Virus record (IMG/VR): IMGVR_UViG_3300043469_000246
Span: 1 to 61,056 of that record
Source: a virus
Length of the DNA: 61,056 bases
Direction: 5' to 3' (one strand)
Made by a program: the position numbers and the translations under genes. This document shows, piece after piece, positions 1 to 7,404 of the stretch. Below the pieces are notes generated by a model. The model was not told the origin of the DNA, ran no database searches, and worked only from the letters and a program-made list of their open reading frames with translations. Each line of letters begins with the position of its first letter. The stretch's first letter is position 1.

Positions 1-45
1 TTCTCCAACTTCCTTACCCATTACTTTTTTAGAATAGTTAGGCAT
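1..45 (-). CDS. N-terminal fragment of a protein cut by the left edge
   Basis: Fifteen codons (MPNYSKKVMGKEVGE) are visible before the sequence ends. The ATG shares its A with the TAA stop of the preceding gene (TAATG), which supports translational coupling and a real start. The lysine-rich beginning resembles the other small basic proteins of this region. If the window ends are joined, it continues in frame into the fragment at 60832-61056, giving 89 residues. I do not recognise the fragment and cannot assign a function. Confidence 0.6.
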   Translation of the reverse strand, partial: MPNYSKKVMGKEVGE

Positions 46-257
46 TATCGACCCCTTCCAGCGGATTTACGCATCATTCCTTGGTTCTGAACTTTTGCTA
101 AATTACGTCCAATTTTCTTCATAACCATTTGATCTTTACCACCCATCTTTGGCTTTGCCTTCATACCCAAGACTGTAGGACCTGAGTCACCTAAATTCTT
201 ACCTTCAGTCTTGCCTTTTTTAGCAATCCCATCTGCGCTTTTCTTAAACATTTTCAA
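45..257 (-). CDS. Small basic protein with GKT-type tag, unknown function
   Basis: This 70-residue protein is very rich in Lys, Gly and Met and has no membrane segment. Residues 8-19 read ADGIAKKGKTEG, a version of a short motif found at the C-terminus of several small proteins between 2617 and 4453. The second half (MKKIGRNLAKVQNQ) resembles a short helix that I recall from small proteins of uncultured phages, but no function is known to me. A TAATG junction couples it to the next gene. Nucleic-acid or virion association is only inferred from its charge and its place in the late operon. Confidence 0.6.
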   Translation of the reverse strand: MKMFKKSADGIAKKGKTEGKNLGDSGPTVLGMKAKPKMGGKDQMVMKKIGRNLAKVQNQGMMRKSAGRGR

Positions 258-261
258 CTCC

Positions 262-768
262 TTAAATTAAATAACTATTACCTTTAGCCAAATTTTCCGA
301 GCCTGGCACAACTCGTAGATTACTAGGCACATGAAGCCCAGACACATATTTGCCTTGTAATGGAATTATATGGTCTACGTGCCAAGGAAAGTCAAACATT
401 TTTGTTCTTAAAACAGCAAGCTCATATGCCTCTTCTACTATCCAAAAATCGTTATTGGTTAACCATTTAGGTGTTCTTTTTAAAACAGACGCCCTACGTT
501 TTGCATCCATAGCTAACACTTTTTCAGGATTTTGTTGTTTCCACAACTTGTTTCTAGCAAGAATGATGTTTTTACTAGAACTATATTTATTTAAATCCGC
601 TGTTTTAGCGTGTAATTTTGCTTTATCTGGGTTAACTTTTTTCCATTTTTCTTTACGGATATTGTCACATTTTTTGCAATGGCTTTGATAACCATCTTTA
701 CTATTCAAAGACTGTTTATAAAATTCACTGTACGACTTGCTAGTTTTGCATTTTGTACAAATTTTCAT
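262..768 (-). CDS. HNH homing-type endonuclease
   Basis: The 168-residue product starts with a CTKC...CKKC zinc-binding pair and a basic helix, and ends with an HNH core: WHVDHIIPLQG (the paired HVDH), then a downstream LHVPSNLRVV and an Asn in PGSENLAKGN, as in free-standing phage HNH homing endonucleases. I chose the ATG at 768 because it overlaps the upstream stop as ATGA and is preceded by GATAGAGATAAC; a longer reading from 801 would overlap the neighbour. It sits between virion genes, as homing nucleases often do. It probably cuts intron-less or nuclease-less alleles of related phages rather than serving the phage directly. Confidence 0.8.
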   Translation of the reverse strand: MKICTKCKTSKSYSEFYKQSLNSKDGYQSHCKKCDNIRKEKWKKVNPDKAKLHAKTADLNKYSSSKNIILARNKLWKQQNPEKVLAMDAKRRASVLKRTPKWLTNNDFWIVEEAYELAVLRTKMFDFPWHVDHIIPLQGKYVSGLHVPSNLRVVPGSENLAKGNSYLI

Positions 769-1187
769 GTTATCTCTATCGTTACTGAACCTACTAAACA
801 ACTTGGGGCTAAATTATTAGGTGTTAGTCCATCGTCTCTAGCACCGCCAACAGGATTCCACGACCACTGAAATATTCTACTACCACCTTCTGGAAAACCA
901 ACACCCTGTAAGGTAGTGTCATTTGTTCCGTTAATCTGCAAACCGCTACTTCCAGATACTTGATAGCTTACATCAGGGCGTGGTTCCCGTACAGCTTGTG
1001 GATCATCCACTGGATACATCCCTAACTGCAACTGTGGCTGATCTGGCTCCCAACAACTTGGACATACTTTGATGTTTACTTGCTTAGTCTTAATCGTTAA
1101 TTTTCTAAGCTCCTTTAGCTTATACCGCTGTCCACATCGGTCACATTCAGCAATCGCATACTTACCACTACTAAATTTATTAGGCAT
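765..1187 (-). CDS. Zinc-ribbon virion-region protein
   Basis: This 140-residue protein begins with a CDRCG...CPSC pair at about residues 15-43, a likely structural zinc ribbon. A Pro-rich stretch containing DDPQAVREPRPD follows, then a Gly/Ser-rich half ending in VTIEIT. Its place directly after the gp4-like adaptor gene in the late operon suggests a head-completion or tail-associated component. Proteins of this layout are familiar to me from podovirus-like phage genomes, but without an assigned role. It overlaps the upstream gene by 8 bases and the HNH gene by ATGA. Confidence 0.7.
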   Translation of the reverse strand: MPNKFSSGKYAIAECDRCGQRYKLKELRKLTIKTKQVNIKVCPSCWEPDQPQLQLGMYPVDDPQAVREPRPDVSYQVSGSSGLQINGTNDTTLQGVGFPEGGSRIFQWSWNPVGGARDDGLTPNNLAPSCLVGSVTIEIT

Positions 1188-2106
1188 AGAACATGTTCCG
1201 AGGGACGAAACGAATTGCCGCTTTTTCTCTGTCTTCTGTGGAAGCTAAAAGCCACTGCTCTTCATATTCCTGTTTCAAAAACGGTAATCGCATTTGTCCA
1301 TCAGGTAATTTCTGAGCCATATAAAAAGCAAGTCCAGCCACCATACAAGGTAGTAGTCTAAATGGGATATCAGGCTCTACCGTGCCGTTTGTGCCAGCGT
1401 CTTGGACTCTACGTAGTCTCCAATAGACAAAGGTATACGGACCACCGCCTGCGTCTGGTGTTAACCAGAGATTAACAGCGGGTAAGTTTTGAACTGTAAT
1501 AACCGCAGCCGCAGTATGCGCCGCAGCAGTCGTGCCGTTTTGTCCACGATTTACATTAATTAGATTATTACCCGTTACATTTGAGTAACTCATGACTTCA
1601 GAGTCAATCTTAATAAAGCCTGTAGTCGATAAGTAACTAGCGTTAGAAACTGGGATAGTCGTAGCTGTCGAAGTAATCGTACTGGCTAGGGTTGCTGAGG
1701 ACGTATTAGACTGCCCCGACTGGCGGTTAAACCACATCTGAATAGGACGTCCTTGAGCTAATTTATTGGGGATTGTTGCCCAAGTAGACTCTGAAATACG
1801 AGTGATATTAATATCAACTTGGTTACTTTGTACGCCGTTGTTTTGACGCACCACAGCATCTAGAATGTCAATAGTGTCTACGGGCATTGGGTATAAGCCT
1901 TGTCCTGTAGTTAACAGAATCTGACCTTGCTCTATTGTCCACAGGTTAATACCACGATTAGCCCATTCAATTGTTAAAAGGTTCAAAGACCTACGAGCAG
2001 TCCGCATGTCATAACCCGTACGCAATTCCGCACCAGCTCTCTCAAACGCCTCTTCAATGAGGTTATTAAGGTCTAAGTTAAAAGCTGTTGTGCCTGAAGT
2101 ACTCAT
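1180..2106 (-). CDS. P22 gp4-like head-to-tail adaptor (head closure) protein
   Basis: The 308-residue protein has an N-terminal helical part (DLNNLIEEAFERAGAE...TARRSLNLLTIEWANRG) typical of the P22 gp4/tail-accessory family, which docks below the portal and seals the packaged head. Residues about 140-200 hold a Ser/Thr-rich insertion with a motif (VNRGQNGTTAAAHTAGA-like) common in phage virion proteins. The C-terminus (RLLPCMVAGLAFYMAQK) is helical again. It follows the coat operon and is coupled to its upstream neighbour by ATGA. Family assignment is by pattern recognition; no other gp4 candidate exists in the window. Confidence 0.75.
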   Translation of the reverse strand: MSTSGTTAFNLDLNNLIEEAFERAGAELRTGYDMRTARRSLNLLTIEWANRGINLWTIEQGQILLTTGQGLYPMPVDTIDILDAVVRQNNGVQSNQVDINITRISESTWATIPNKLAQGRPIQMWFNRQSGQSNTSSATLASTITSTATTIPVSNASYLSTTGFIKIDSEVMSYSNVTGNNLINVNRGQNGTTAAAHTAAAVITVQNLPAVNLWLTPDAGGGPYTFVYWRLRRVQDAGTNGTVEPDIPFRLLPCMVAGLAFYMAQKLPDGQMRLPFLKQEYEEQWLLASTEDREKAAIRFVPRNMFYA

Positions 2107-2351
2107 ATCTTCCTATACGGTTTTACTTTTGCTTTTACTGTTTTTGGCTGGGGCACGAACTGTTTTCCTTGTGCTTTTCCCGCCCGCTTTGCTCGTGTTG
2201 TTGCTGCGTACTCGCTTGGGCTTAGGGCTTCGATTGCTTTTTTTGGCAGGTATCGCTCCCCCGTCTCGGACGACTTCTTCCCTGACTTGGTTGTCCATTT
2301 TTGGTCGCCCCAAGCTTTTAAAGAACGCTGAGATTTTGCTAAACCACTCAT
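2103..2351 (-). CDS. Small basic conserved phage protein (WTTKSGKKS type)
   Basis: This 82-residue Lys-rich protein carries the pattern WTTKSGKKSSETGERYLPK followed by ALSPSEYAATTRAKR. I recognise it as a widespread small domain in aquatic phages and some large DNA viruses, with no known activity. It has ATGA overlaps at both ends and so lies firmly inside a coupled operon of tiny basic proteins. Binding to DNA or RNA, or packing within the head, is plausible from the charge alone. An overlapping 83-codon reading in another frame (2113-2364) is judged a shadow. Confidence 0.7.
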   Translation of the reverse strand: MSGLAKSQRSLKAWGDQKWTTKSGKKSSETGERYLPKKAIEALSPSEYAATTRAKRAGKAQGKQFVPQPKTVKAKVKPYRKI

Positions 2352-2620
2352 TTATAGCCACCACCAGACGCCTTATATTTTTTTGCTACTAGTTGAGCCT
2401 TGCGAGCTGACCACTGACCCGCACCAGTACCATGTGTTGCAGCGGCTTTAACTTGAGAAACAATCCGTTTACGCAAACCTGGTTTAGTGTAATTACCCGC
2501 AGCATTGACTTTACCACCCTCTTTATATTGGGTGAAGTCGGTATCATCCCTACGGGCTTTTTTCTTACCTTTAGGCATCTTAGAGGGGTTTATATCACCC
2601 ATGCCACGACTTGGTCTCAT
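2348..2620 (-). CDS. Small basic conserved phage protein (GQWSARKAQ type)
   Basis: The 90-residue product has an N-terminal RG-rich stretch, a GGKVNAAGNYTKPGLRKR segment and a conserved C-terminus GQWSARKAQLVAKKYKASG. This C-terminal pattern recurs in many phage genomes, usually beside the WTTKSGKKS protein as here. Function is unknown. ATGA junctions on both sides show coupled translation. The GGKVNAAG segment is similar to the GGKVSFAS and GGKVSSAS segments of its neighbours. Confidence 0.7.
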   Translation of the reverse strand: MRPSRGMGDINPSKMPKGKKKARRDDTDFTQYKEGGKVNAAGNYTKPGLRKRIVSQVKAAATHGTGAGQWSARKAQLVAKKYKASGGGYK

Positions 2621-2988
2621 GCTCTAGTCCTTCCTCTAATTGCTATGCCATCTGCTCGTTTAGAGGCGAAGGATACCTTACCGCCCGCTTTGTGATTCTT
2701 AGTAATATCACGGTTAGTTTTTGGTATGCCAGTGCTACCACTACCGCTAGGTAATCTACCCATATCCTGTAACCTCTCGGTATAAGTGCGTGGGCTTTCA
2801 GCTTTAGCTTTAGCTCTTTGCTCTTCTGCCATCTTATGTGCATCAGCCTTAGCTTTTTCGTTATCTTGTTTCACTTTTTCCGCCGCTTTGTCGTATTCGC
2901 TAGGACCAAACTTTTCCTTGGGAGGAGTGTATTTATCACTCTTACCATCGCCAACTTTTTTAGAAGGGTCAATAGGCTCTATTGGCAT
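2617..2988 (-). CDS. Small charged protein with C-terminal ADGIA-GRT tag
   Basis: This 123-residue protein is strongly hydrophilic. A charged helix (about residues 30-70, Lys/Glu/Ala-rich) leads to a Gly/Ser linker, then a C-terminal tag GGKVSFASKRADGIAIRGR. The same tag ends the protein at 3846-4136 and a variant lies in the protein at 45-257. I see no enzymatic motif. It overlaps the next gene by 4 bases. The tag may target these proteins to a shared partner; this is inference. Confidence 0.6.
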   Translation of the reverse strand: MPIEPIDPSKKVGDGKSDKYTPPKEKFGPSEYDKAAEKVKQDNEKAKADAHKMAEEQRAKAKAESPRTYTERLQDMGRLPSGSGSTGIPKTNRDITKNHKAGGKVSFASKRADGIAIRGRTRA

Positions 2989-3612
2989 TTAGCAAGCCTT
3001 ACCGCCTGATTTCATAGCGATCATCTTGCCTTTGGTCTTGCCTTTGATCTCAATGCCGCCGCCTTTAGCCATACCGTGCATACGCTTTTCGTGACCCTTA
3101 ACGGCTTTAGTGGCTACCGTCTTCATCATTGGCTTGTCTTTAGCTACATCTGAGTGCGCCATTCCGCCTTTAGCCATTTTGCCTTTGCCATCAGCAGCAA
3201 ACGCTGGTACTTTTTTACCATCTTTCATTACCATCGGCATACCACCTTTTTTCATAGGCATATCTTTATCAGCCATAGAAGATTTTCTTTTTGCCATCAT
3301 AGCCATCATGCCTGGATTCATCTTTTTCATATCATTTACCTTTTCATTTTTAGTTAAAGTACCACCCGTTTTTTTACCTTTAAATCTTTCTAAACTAACA
3401 TTTGGTAACTGCATCATTCCATGATTTGATTGGGGCCTATTAATTTTACCTTTAGCTGGATTAGTTGATCCACCAGTTCTAAATTTTTTACCTTTATCCG
3501 CTTCCATAAAATCTTCTCCAACAGATTTAGTAATGCCAACCTTTTTGGCAAACTTAGGGTTATTAGCCACAGCCGCCATGAAATTATGTTGCTTTTTTGA
3601 AGCACTTGGCAT
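2989..3612 (-). CDS. Small basic protein with SKKQHNFMAAVA N-terminus and Met/Lys-rich tail
   Basis: Residues 1-45 (SKKQHNFMAAVANNPKFAKK...SVGEDFMEADKGKKF) form a conserved helical domain that I recall from many phage proteins. The rest of the 207 residues is low-complexity, rich in Met, Lys and Gly, and ends in GIEIKGKTKGKMIAMKSGG, a variant of the tag seen in neighbouring genes. No catalytic residues are seen. The unusually high Met/Lys content suggests a disordered, nucleic-acid-associated protein, possibly inside the virion (inference). Confidence 0.6.
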   Translation of the reverse strand: MPSASKKQHNFMAAVANNPKFAKKVGITKSVGEDFMEADKGKKFRTGGSTNPAKGKINRPQSNHGMMQLPNVSLERFKGKKTGGTLTKNEKVNDMKKMNPGMMAMMAKRKSSMADKDMPMKKGGMPMVMKDGKKVPAFAADGKGKMAKGGMAHSDVAKDKPMMKTVATKAVKGHEKRMHGMAKGGGIEIKGKTKGKMIAMKSGGKAC

Positions 3613-3615
3613 TAC

Positions 3616-3849
3616 TTACCTTTTAATAAGTTGGTCAATTTTGTCTTCAAGTTTGTTAAACCTTGCGTCCATGTGTTCAACAATGCGGTCAACTTCTGCT
3701 TTAGTGACGTTATCACGTGCTACCTCCTCACGGGTTTTGTTTAATAAAATATCAATCCGTTTTAATTCGTTGAACTTTTCGTGCATGACGTATCCAATAA
3801 ACGCTATAAATATTGTAAGTCCACCAGTCCAAAGTTCCAATATATTCAT
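3616..3849 (-). CDS. Small membrane-anchored coiled-coil protein
   Basis: The 77-residue protein has an N-terminal hydrophobic segment (LWTGGLTIFIAFIGYVMH, residues 6-23) and a long charged helix afterwards (ELKRIDILLNKTREEVARD... to the end), likely coiled-coil facing one side of the membrane. Such a layout is shared by some spanin inner components and by other phage membrane proteins, so lysis is one possible role. It is however far from the lysozyme/holin genes at 47666-48624. It is ATGA-coupled to the gene upstream. Confidence 0.65.
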   Translation of the reverse strand: MNILELWTGGLTIFIAFIGYVMHEKFNELKRIDILLNKTREEVARDNVTKAEVDRIVEHMDARFNKLEDKIDQLIKR

Positions 3850-4136
3850 ACCATTCGTCCTCTAGTCTTACCTTTAACTGCAATACCGTCAGCACGTTTA
3901 GAGGCAGAAGATACCTTACCGCCTGATTTGTAATTAAACTTTTTGGCTTTTATCATTTTGTCCAAAGGCATTGGATCGCCACCGCCACCGCCACCGCCAC
4001 CACTTCTACCTTTTTTCTCGTATGGAGCTAAATTACGTCTATCAACATTTTCTTTTATCTGATAGTTTGAAACATCTTTTTCGTAATCTTTTGGTTTGCC
4101 CATATAAGGCAGTTCTGTTGTTTTTGTGTCACTCAT
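3846..4136 (-). CDS. Small protein with octaglycine linker and ADGIA-GKT tag
   Basis: This 96-residue protein has a charged N-terminal half containing the motif RRNLAPYEKKGR, then a run of eight glycines encoded by an alternating GGT/GGC hexamer repeat (about 3977-4001), and the C-terminal tag GGKVSSASKRADGIAVKGK. The hexamer repeat could expand or contract by slippage. The linker plus tag layout suggests a flexible tether. Function unknown. Confidence 0.6.
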   Translation of the reverse strand: MSDTKTTELPYMGKPKDYEKDVSNYQIKENVDRRNLAPYEKKGRSGGGGGGGGDPMPLDKMIKAKKFNYKSGGKVSSASKRADGIAVKGKTRGRMV

Positions 4137-4453
4137 ACCATCTTCCCTTTAGTCTTGCCACGGACTTCGCACCCGCCACCACGAACTGCTCCGCCTTCTT
4201 TGCAGTTCCAAGCACGTAATGACTTGTTGATGCGTGAATCGGGGTCGTTAGCAGTTTTAGCAGATGTGAGCTTTTTCTTCATACCTGACATACGGGCACA
4301 GAACGATTTCTTTCTTGAACCGCCTTCTGGTTGTGGACGTTTGAGTCCAGGCTTACCAGGATTGGCTGCGTTATACGAAGCTCTGCCCTTGGCATTTAAG
4401 CCACCTTCAGGGTTTTTGCCCTCTTTGCGTTGCCACGCAGGAGTCTTAGCCAT
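4133..4453 (-). CDS. Small conserved phage protein (GGLNAKGRASYN / KSFCARMSGMK type)
   Basis: The 106-residue protein holds the pattern AWQRKEGKNPEGGLNAKGRA, then KKSFCARMSGMKKKLTS, DPDSRINKSLRAWNC, which I recognise as a common small domain in marine and freshwater phages of unknown function. Three conserved Cys/Trp-Cys positions may matter for folding. The end (CEVRGKTKGKMV) is again the GKT-type tag of this operon. It overlaps the upstream gene by 8 bases and the downstream one by ATGA. Confidence 0.7.
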   Translation of the reverse strand: MAKTPAWQRKEGKNPEGGLNAKGRASYNAANPGKPGLKRPQPEGGSRKKSFCARMSGMKKKLTSAKTANDPDSRINKSLRAWNCKEGGAVRGGGCEVRGKTKGKMV

Positions 4454-4958
4454 AGTAAATCTGCGCTGAATCTATGGCACTCATATACGCATAAATCCCA
4501 TTAGCTGCTAATACACCCTCGCCAGGAATAAGCGGAGCGTTTTGGAACTCGTCCGTTGAGTGCGTTTCATAAGTCATTAACCAACGATTTACCCCGCTAA
4601 CATATATAGCCGCAGTACTTGTAATTGTGCGTGAGTTAATGTCAGTTAATGTAAACGAATTTGCATCTACTCTAGTAATAGAATAATTGCCGTCCGTTGC
4701 GGATACGCCTGTATTTGCGTCAAAGTGAATACCGACTACATCACCTGTAGCTAGACCGTGCGCTGTTTTACTTACGGTTACGGTTGTACCACTTTGTGCA
4801 TAAGTAACACTAGACGTAACAGGAGCAGAAGTCGTGTCAAATAACACTAAAGTTCCACCGCCACCAAAAAAAGAAACAGCCTTAACACGGTTGCGTCCAA
4901 GAACAAAGAAACCACTTTCGTTTAAGTGTCCTTGTTTTACATCATATTGCATACCCAT
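4446..4958 (-). CDS. Virion-associated beta protein with FCCH-like repeat domain
   Basis: The 170-residue protein begins MGMQYDVKQGHLNESGFF and has a central segment (about residues 50-110) with AHGLATGDVVGI, DGNYSITRVDANSFTLTD, the pattern of small beta domains found in phage tail-tube and connector proteins. The same pattern occurs in the gp10-like protein at 45611-47656. A GAGGATTAATT ribosome site precedes the ATG. Its place downstream of the coat gene suggests a head surface or connector-associated protein. The exact role is not known. Confidence 0.65.
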   Translation of the reverse strand: MGMQYDVKQGHLNESGFFVLGRNRVKAVSFFGGGGTLVLFDTTSAPVTSSVTYAQSGTTVTVSKTAHGLATGDVVGIHFDANTGVSATDGNYSITRVDANSFTLTDINSRTITSTAAIYVSGVNRWLMTYETHSTDEFQNAPLIPGEGVLAANGIYAYMSAIDSAQIYYG

Positions 4959-4960
4959 AA

Positions 4961-5131
4961 TTAATCCTCTTTATGTTCTGCTGGTGGGTCTTGTCGATCT
5001 AATTCGGTCAACAATACGTCCACCATTGCAATTGCTCCGTTAGCCTGTTGGATAAGATCTAAGTACTTTTGCCGTTGCTCAAGTGCCTGATTTCTCAAAT
5101 CCAACAGGTACGCTTTATCTAACGCAGCCAT
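4961..5131 (-). CDS. Small helical protein, 56 residues
   Basis: A short gene fills the gap between two virion genes. Its ATG shares a base with the preceding TAA (TAATG), and its stop lies two bases before the next gene's start, so spacing fits a coupled operon. The product (MAALDKAYLLDLRNQALEQR...) is amphipathic and probably one or two helices, ending in an acidic/Pro tail. It may be a minor virion or assembly protein; no family is recognised. Confidence 0.75.
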   Translation of the reverse strand: MAALDKAYLLDLRNQALEQRQKYLDLIQQANGAIAMVDVLLTELDRQDPPAEHKED

Positions 5132-5703
5132 TAGGCATTAAAGTTAGCAGCAGTAGCAGCAAGCAGGTAATAATCACTACCAGCAATTTTTACACGCAGT
5201 CCATGAGTAATCTCATTAACGTTGGTAATAGTACCAGTAGCGGCTAATTTAGCACCAGCAACAGTTACGCCAGCAAGGTTTAGCAAATAACCGTTGGTAT
5301 CAACAGTTGCTGCGCCTGTACCATTAACAGAAGCGTAAATTAAAGAGGTATTTGTGCCAGTAGATGCTCCAGAAGCACAGTTAAGCTCAATTTCAACAGG
5401 AGCATAAGTACCTGAAGAAGTGCCTGCTGAAAGGCTTAATTCAGCCACAAAAGCTGAACCTAAACCTGTTGTGCGACCTGTAGCACCATAGGTAACTTGG
5501 GCTTTCAGGGCGTTAGAAAACGAACCCAAAGCTACGTTGGTATCCATCTCAAACAAAGTACGTCCACCCGTGCCGCCAACACCCGTCATTGTGACAGAAG
5601 TAGTACTAGCATTGAATGTAGCTGCACCTGTTGAGGTATTTGTAATATCAGTGATAAAGCCGTTGTCGGATGCCACTGGACCCGAAAAGGTAGTACGTGC
5701 CAT
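5131..5703 (-). CDS. Probable head decoration or fibre protein
   Basis: This 190-residue protein is rich in Gly, Ala, Thr and Ser and is predicted to be all-beta, beginning MARTTFSGPVASDNGF. It lies immediately downstream of the major capsid gene, separated by a terminator and a 136-base gap, the usual place of decoration proteins. A GGAGAATTATT ribosome site precedes the ATG. No signal peptide or enzyme motif is seen. Assignment as a capsid surface protein is inferred from position and composition. Confidence 0.65.
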   Translation of the reverse strand: MARTTFSGPVASDNGFITDITNTSTGAATFNASTTSVTMTGVGGTGGRTLFEMDTNVALGSFSNALKAQVTYGATGRTTGLGSAFVAELSLSAGTSSGTYAPVEIELNCASGASTGTNTSLIYASVNGTGAATVDTNGYLLNLAGVTVAGAKLAATGTITNVNEITHGLRVKIAGSDYYLLAATAANFNA

Positions 5704-5805
5704 AATAATTCTCCATACAGAGTTAAGCTTATTAGTCTTGTATGCGTCTGCTGGGGCAGTCTAATAAGCTGGTTTACCCAGATATTTAAATCTTACTACA
5801 AGTAA

Positions 5806-5834
5806 AACAAAAAAGGGGAGTTTTTGGCTCCCCT
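5806..5834 (-). terminator. Rho-independent terminator after the major capsid gene
   Basis: On the minus strand the arms AGGGGAG and CTCCCCT (7 bp) enclose a CCAAAAA loop and run into TTTTTGTTTT. It lies 6 bases past the capsid stop codon and probably limits read-through so that capsid mRNA is most abundant. The remaining bases up to 5703 hold no gene that I can see. Confidence 0.85.
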
Positions 5835-5839
5835 CTTCT

Positions 5840-6751
5840 TTATGCGCCTGGCGAACCAAACATTCCTAGTGGATCCGAGAATCCAAAAGAATAACGCTCA
5901 CGAGACTTGTAACGGACGTTACCAGTATCGAAGTCTCCGTCCATGCTGTTTGCTAATGGGGAACGAACAAAATGCTTCATGCCATTAGGAACATCAGTAC
6001 AGATAAAGTAAGCATTGGTGTCGGTCAGATAGTTATTAACTGTATAACCTTCTGGGATCGAACCGTTGTTTACGATAGCGTTAATGTCGTTGTCAGCAGT
6101 ACCAACACGCAACTGGGTCTCTAAGAGACGGGTAGCTACGAACTGGAGTGCAGGTGGAACAATTAACTTCTTAGGTTTAGCAGCGATTAACAAGCCACGC
6201 TCGTCTGTCCAAGCAGCGATCTGAATAACTGCGGCTTCCAAAGAAGTCTCATTCAAATCAGCAGGGGTAGATTGAGTATTGCTGTTTACACCACCAGAAA
6301 CCAGTGGGTGTGAGGTGCTAAATAAAGCCACACCGTCACCACCAGCAAAAGTTCCAGCAGTGAAACCGTTGTTTAGAACGGAAGCTGCTTTAGTTTGCTT
6401 GGTGTATGCCATAGCACGAGCCAAAGCCTTGGTATAACGAGCTGATAGGCTGTCATACAAGTTGTCCTCGATTGCCTCTTCCGTTAGGGAGAAGCCAAGG
6501 GCAATGGTTTCGTGGTTATAGCGAGCTGTGAAAGCCTCTTGTGCATTGTCATAAGCGATGGCAGAACCTTCGTTTTTGACTGGTGCAGCGGAGAAGCCTG
6601 ACAGTTTTGTTTCTTCTTCAAACGAACGCTCAGAGGTCTCAGTATCGTAGATCTCTTTGTGTTGTTCACCATATGTTGCGTACTCAAGACCAAACAATGC
6701 GTTCAGACCTGGGAGCAACTCTTTCAGTAGTTGTGCACGTGAAATAGCCAT
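5840..6751 (-). CDS. Major capsid protein (HK97 fold, Mu gpT-like)
   Basis: The 303-residue protein matches the layout of coat proteins of the Mu GpT-like branch: an N-terminal helix region (LLKELLPGLNALFGLEYATY), an E-loop region with RSFEEETKLSGF, a P-domain helix (SLTEEAIEDNLYDSLSARY), then the A-domain with FSTSHPLVSGG and a C-terminal RYSFGFSDPLGMFG. It is flanked by the scaffold on one side and beta-rich head proteins on the other, and is followed by its own terminator. There is no delta domain long enough for self-scaffolding, in line with a separate scaffold gene. Confidence 0.92.
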   Translation of the reverse strand: MAISRAQLLKELLPGLNALFGLEYATYGEQHKEIYDTETSERSFEEETKLSGFSAAPVKNEGSAIAYDNAQEAFTARYNHETIALGFSLTEEAIEDNLYDSLSARYTKALARAMAYTKQTKAASVLNNGFTAGTFAGGDGVALFSTSHPLVSGGVNSNTQSTPADLNETSLEAAVIQIAAWTDERGLLIAAKPKKLIVPPALQFVATRLLETQLRVGTADNDINAIVNNGSIPEGYTVNNYLTDTNAYFICTDVPNGMKHFVRSPLANSMDGDFDTGNVRYKSRERYSFGFSDPLGMFGSPGA

Positions 6752-6763
6752 TTTCTAAGCTCC

Positions 6764-7384
6764 TTATACGCCAGTTGGGTTTGTGTACTGATGAGTGTTA
6801 ATGTTTATCTTAACGATAAACTCAACAAACGTGTCAGCGCCAGTTGCAGTTTCTCTTACCACATCAATAATGCGGATAGGTAAACTGCTGGTAGTATTTT
6901 GCGTACCTTCATCAATCGCTACAGCGGAGTTACCAGTAATGGTAGATCCAGCGTTTTGAATCAGAGCAATGTTATTACCAATAGCAGAAATGCCCATTCC
7001 AGCCACGACTGTGGTTGCAGAACAAGAAACTACTTTGAACAATGTGTCAGGATCGTCAGCAACGACTGCAAAAATCTTTGTACCCGCTTTAATAGGGGTG
7101 CTTGCAGGGTAATACTGTTGTTGTTGAACTTGACCAGTTGAGGCATTGGTAAACTGAACACCTAAAAATACACCACAAGGTGTAGCTGTAGTTGTGCCAG
7201 CATCTTTCTCAACAGTTCCATCGGAAACACGTTTTACTAAATCGCCATAAAAAATACTTGTCCCATAACCTACGTTATTAGACGAAGCAATTTCCATTAA
7301 ACGAGTTGACCCCGCAAAGACCTGACCACCAATCAAATTGACTGGTTTTAGTCCATACGGAGCGTCTACGGTTGGATAAGCCAT
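6764..7384 (-). CDS. Head decoration / capsid accessory protein
   Basis: This 206-residue beta-rich protein starts MAYPTVDAPYGLKPVNLIGG and contains repeated Thr/Val/Gly strands. It sits 12 bases upstream of the major capsid gene, between it and the scaffold block, a usual place for capsid-stabilising proteins. I recall closely similar N-termini in uncultured phage genomes, again beside coat genes. No catalytic residues are visible. Confidence 0.7.
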   Translation of the reverse strand: MAYPTVDAPYGLKPVNLIGGQVFAGSTRLMEIASSNNVGYGTSIFYGDLVKRVSDGTVEKDAGTTTATPCGVFLGVQFTNASTGQVQQQQYYPASTPIKAGTKIFAVVADDPDTLFKVVSCSATTVVAGMGISAIGNNIALIQNAGSTITGNSAVAIDEGTQNTTSSLPIRIIDVVRETATGADTFVEFIVKININTHQYTNPTGV

Positions 7385-7404
7385 AATAAACTCCTAAATT
7401 AAAA

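Noticed and set aside
2113-2364. An 83-codon open frame overlapping the WTTKSGKKS gene
   Set aside because: The other frame has a recognisable conserved pattern and ATGA junctions on both sides; this one is low-complexity and has neither.
3616-3849. Firm assignment as an inner-membrane spanin
   Set aside because: Layout fits, but there is no partner lipoprotein gene nearby and the lysis genes are far away.
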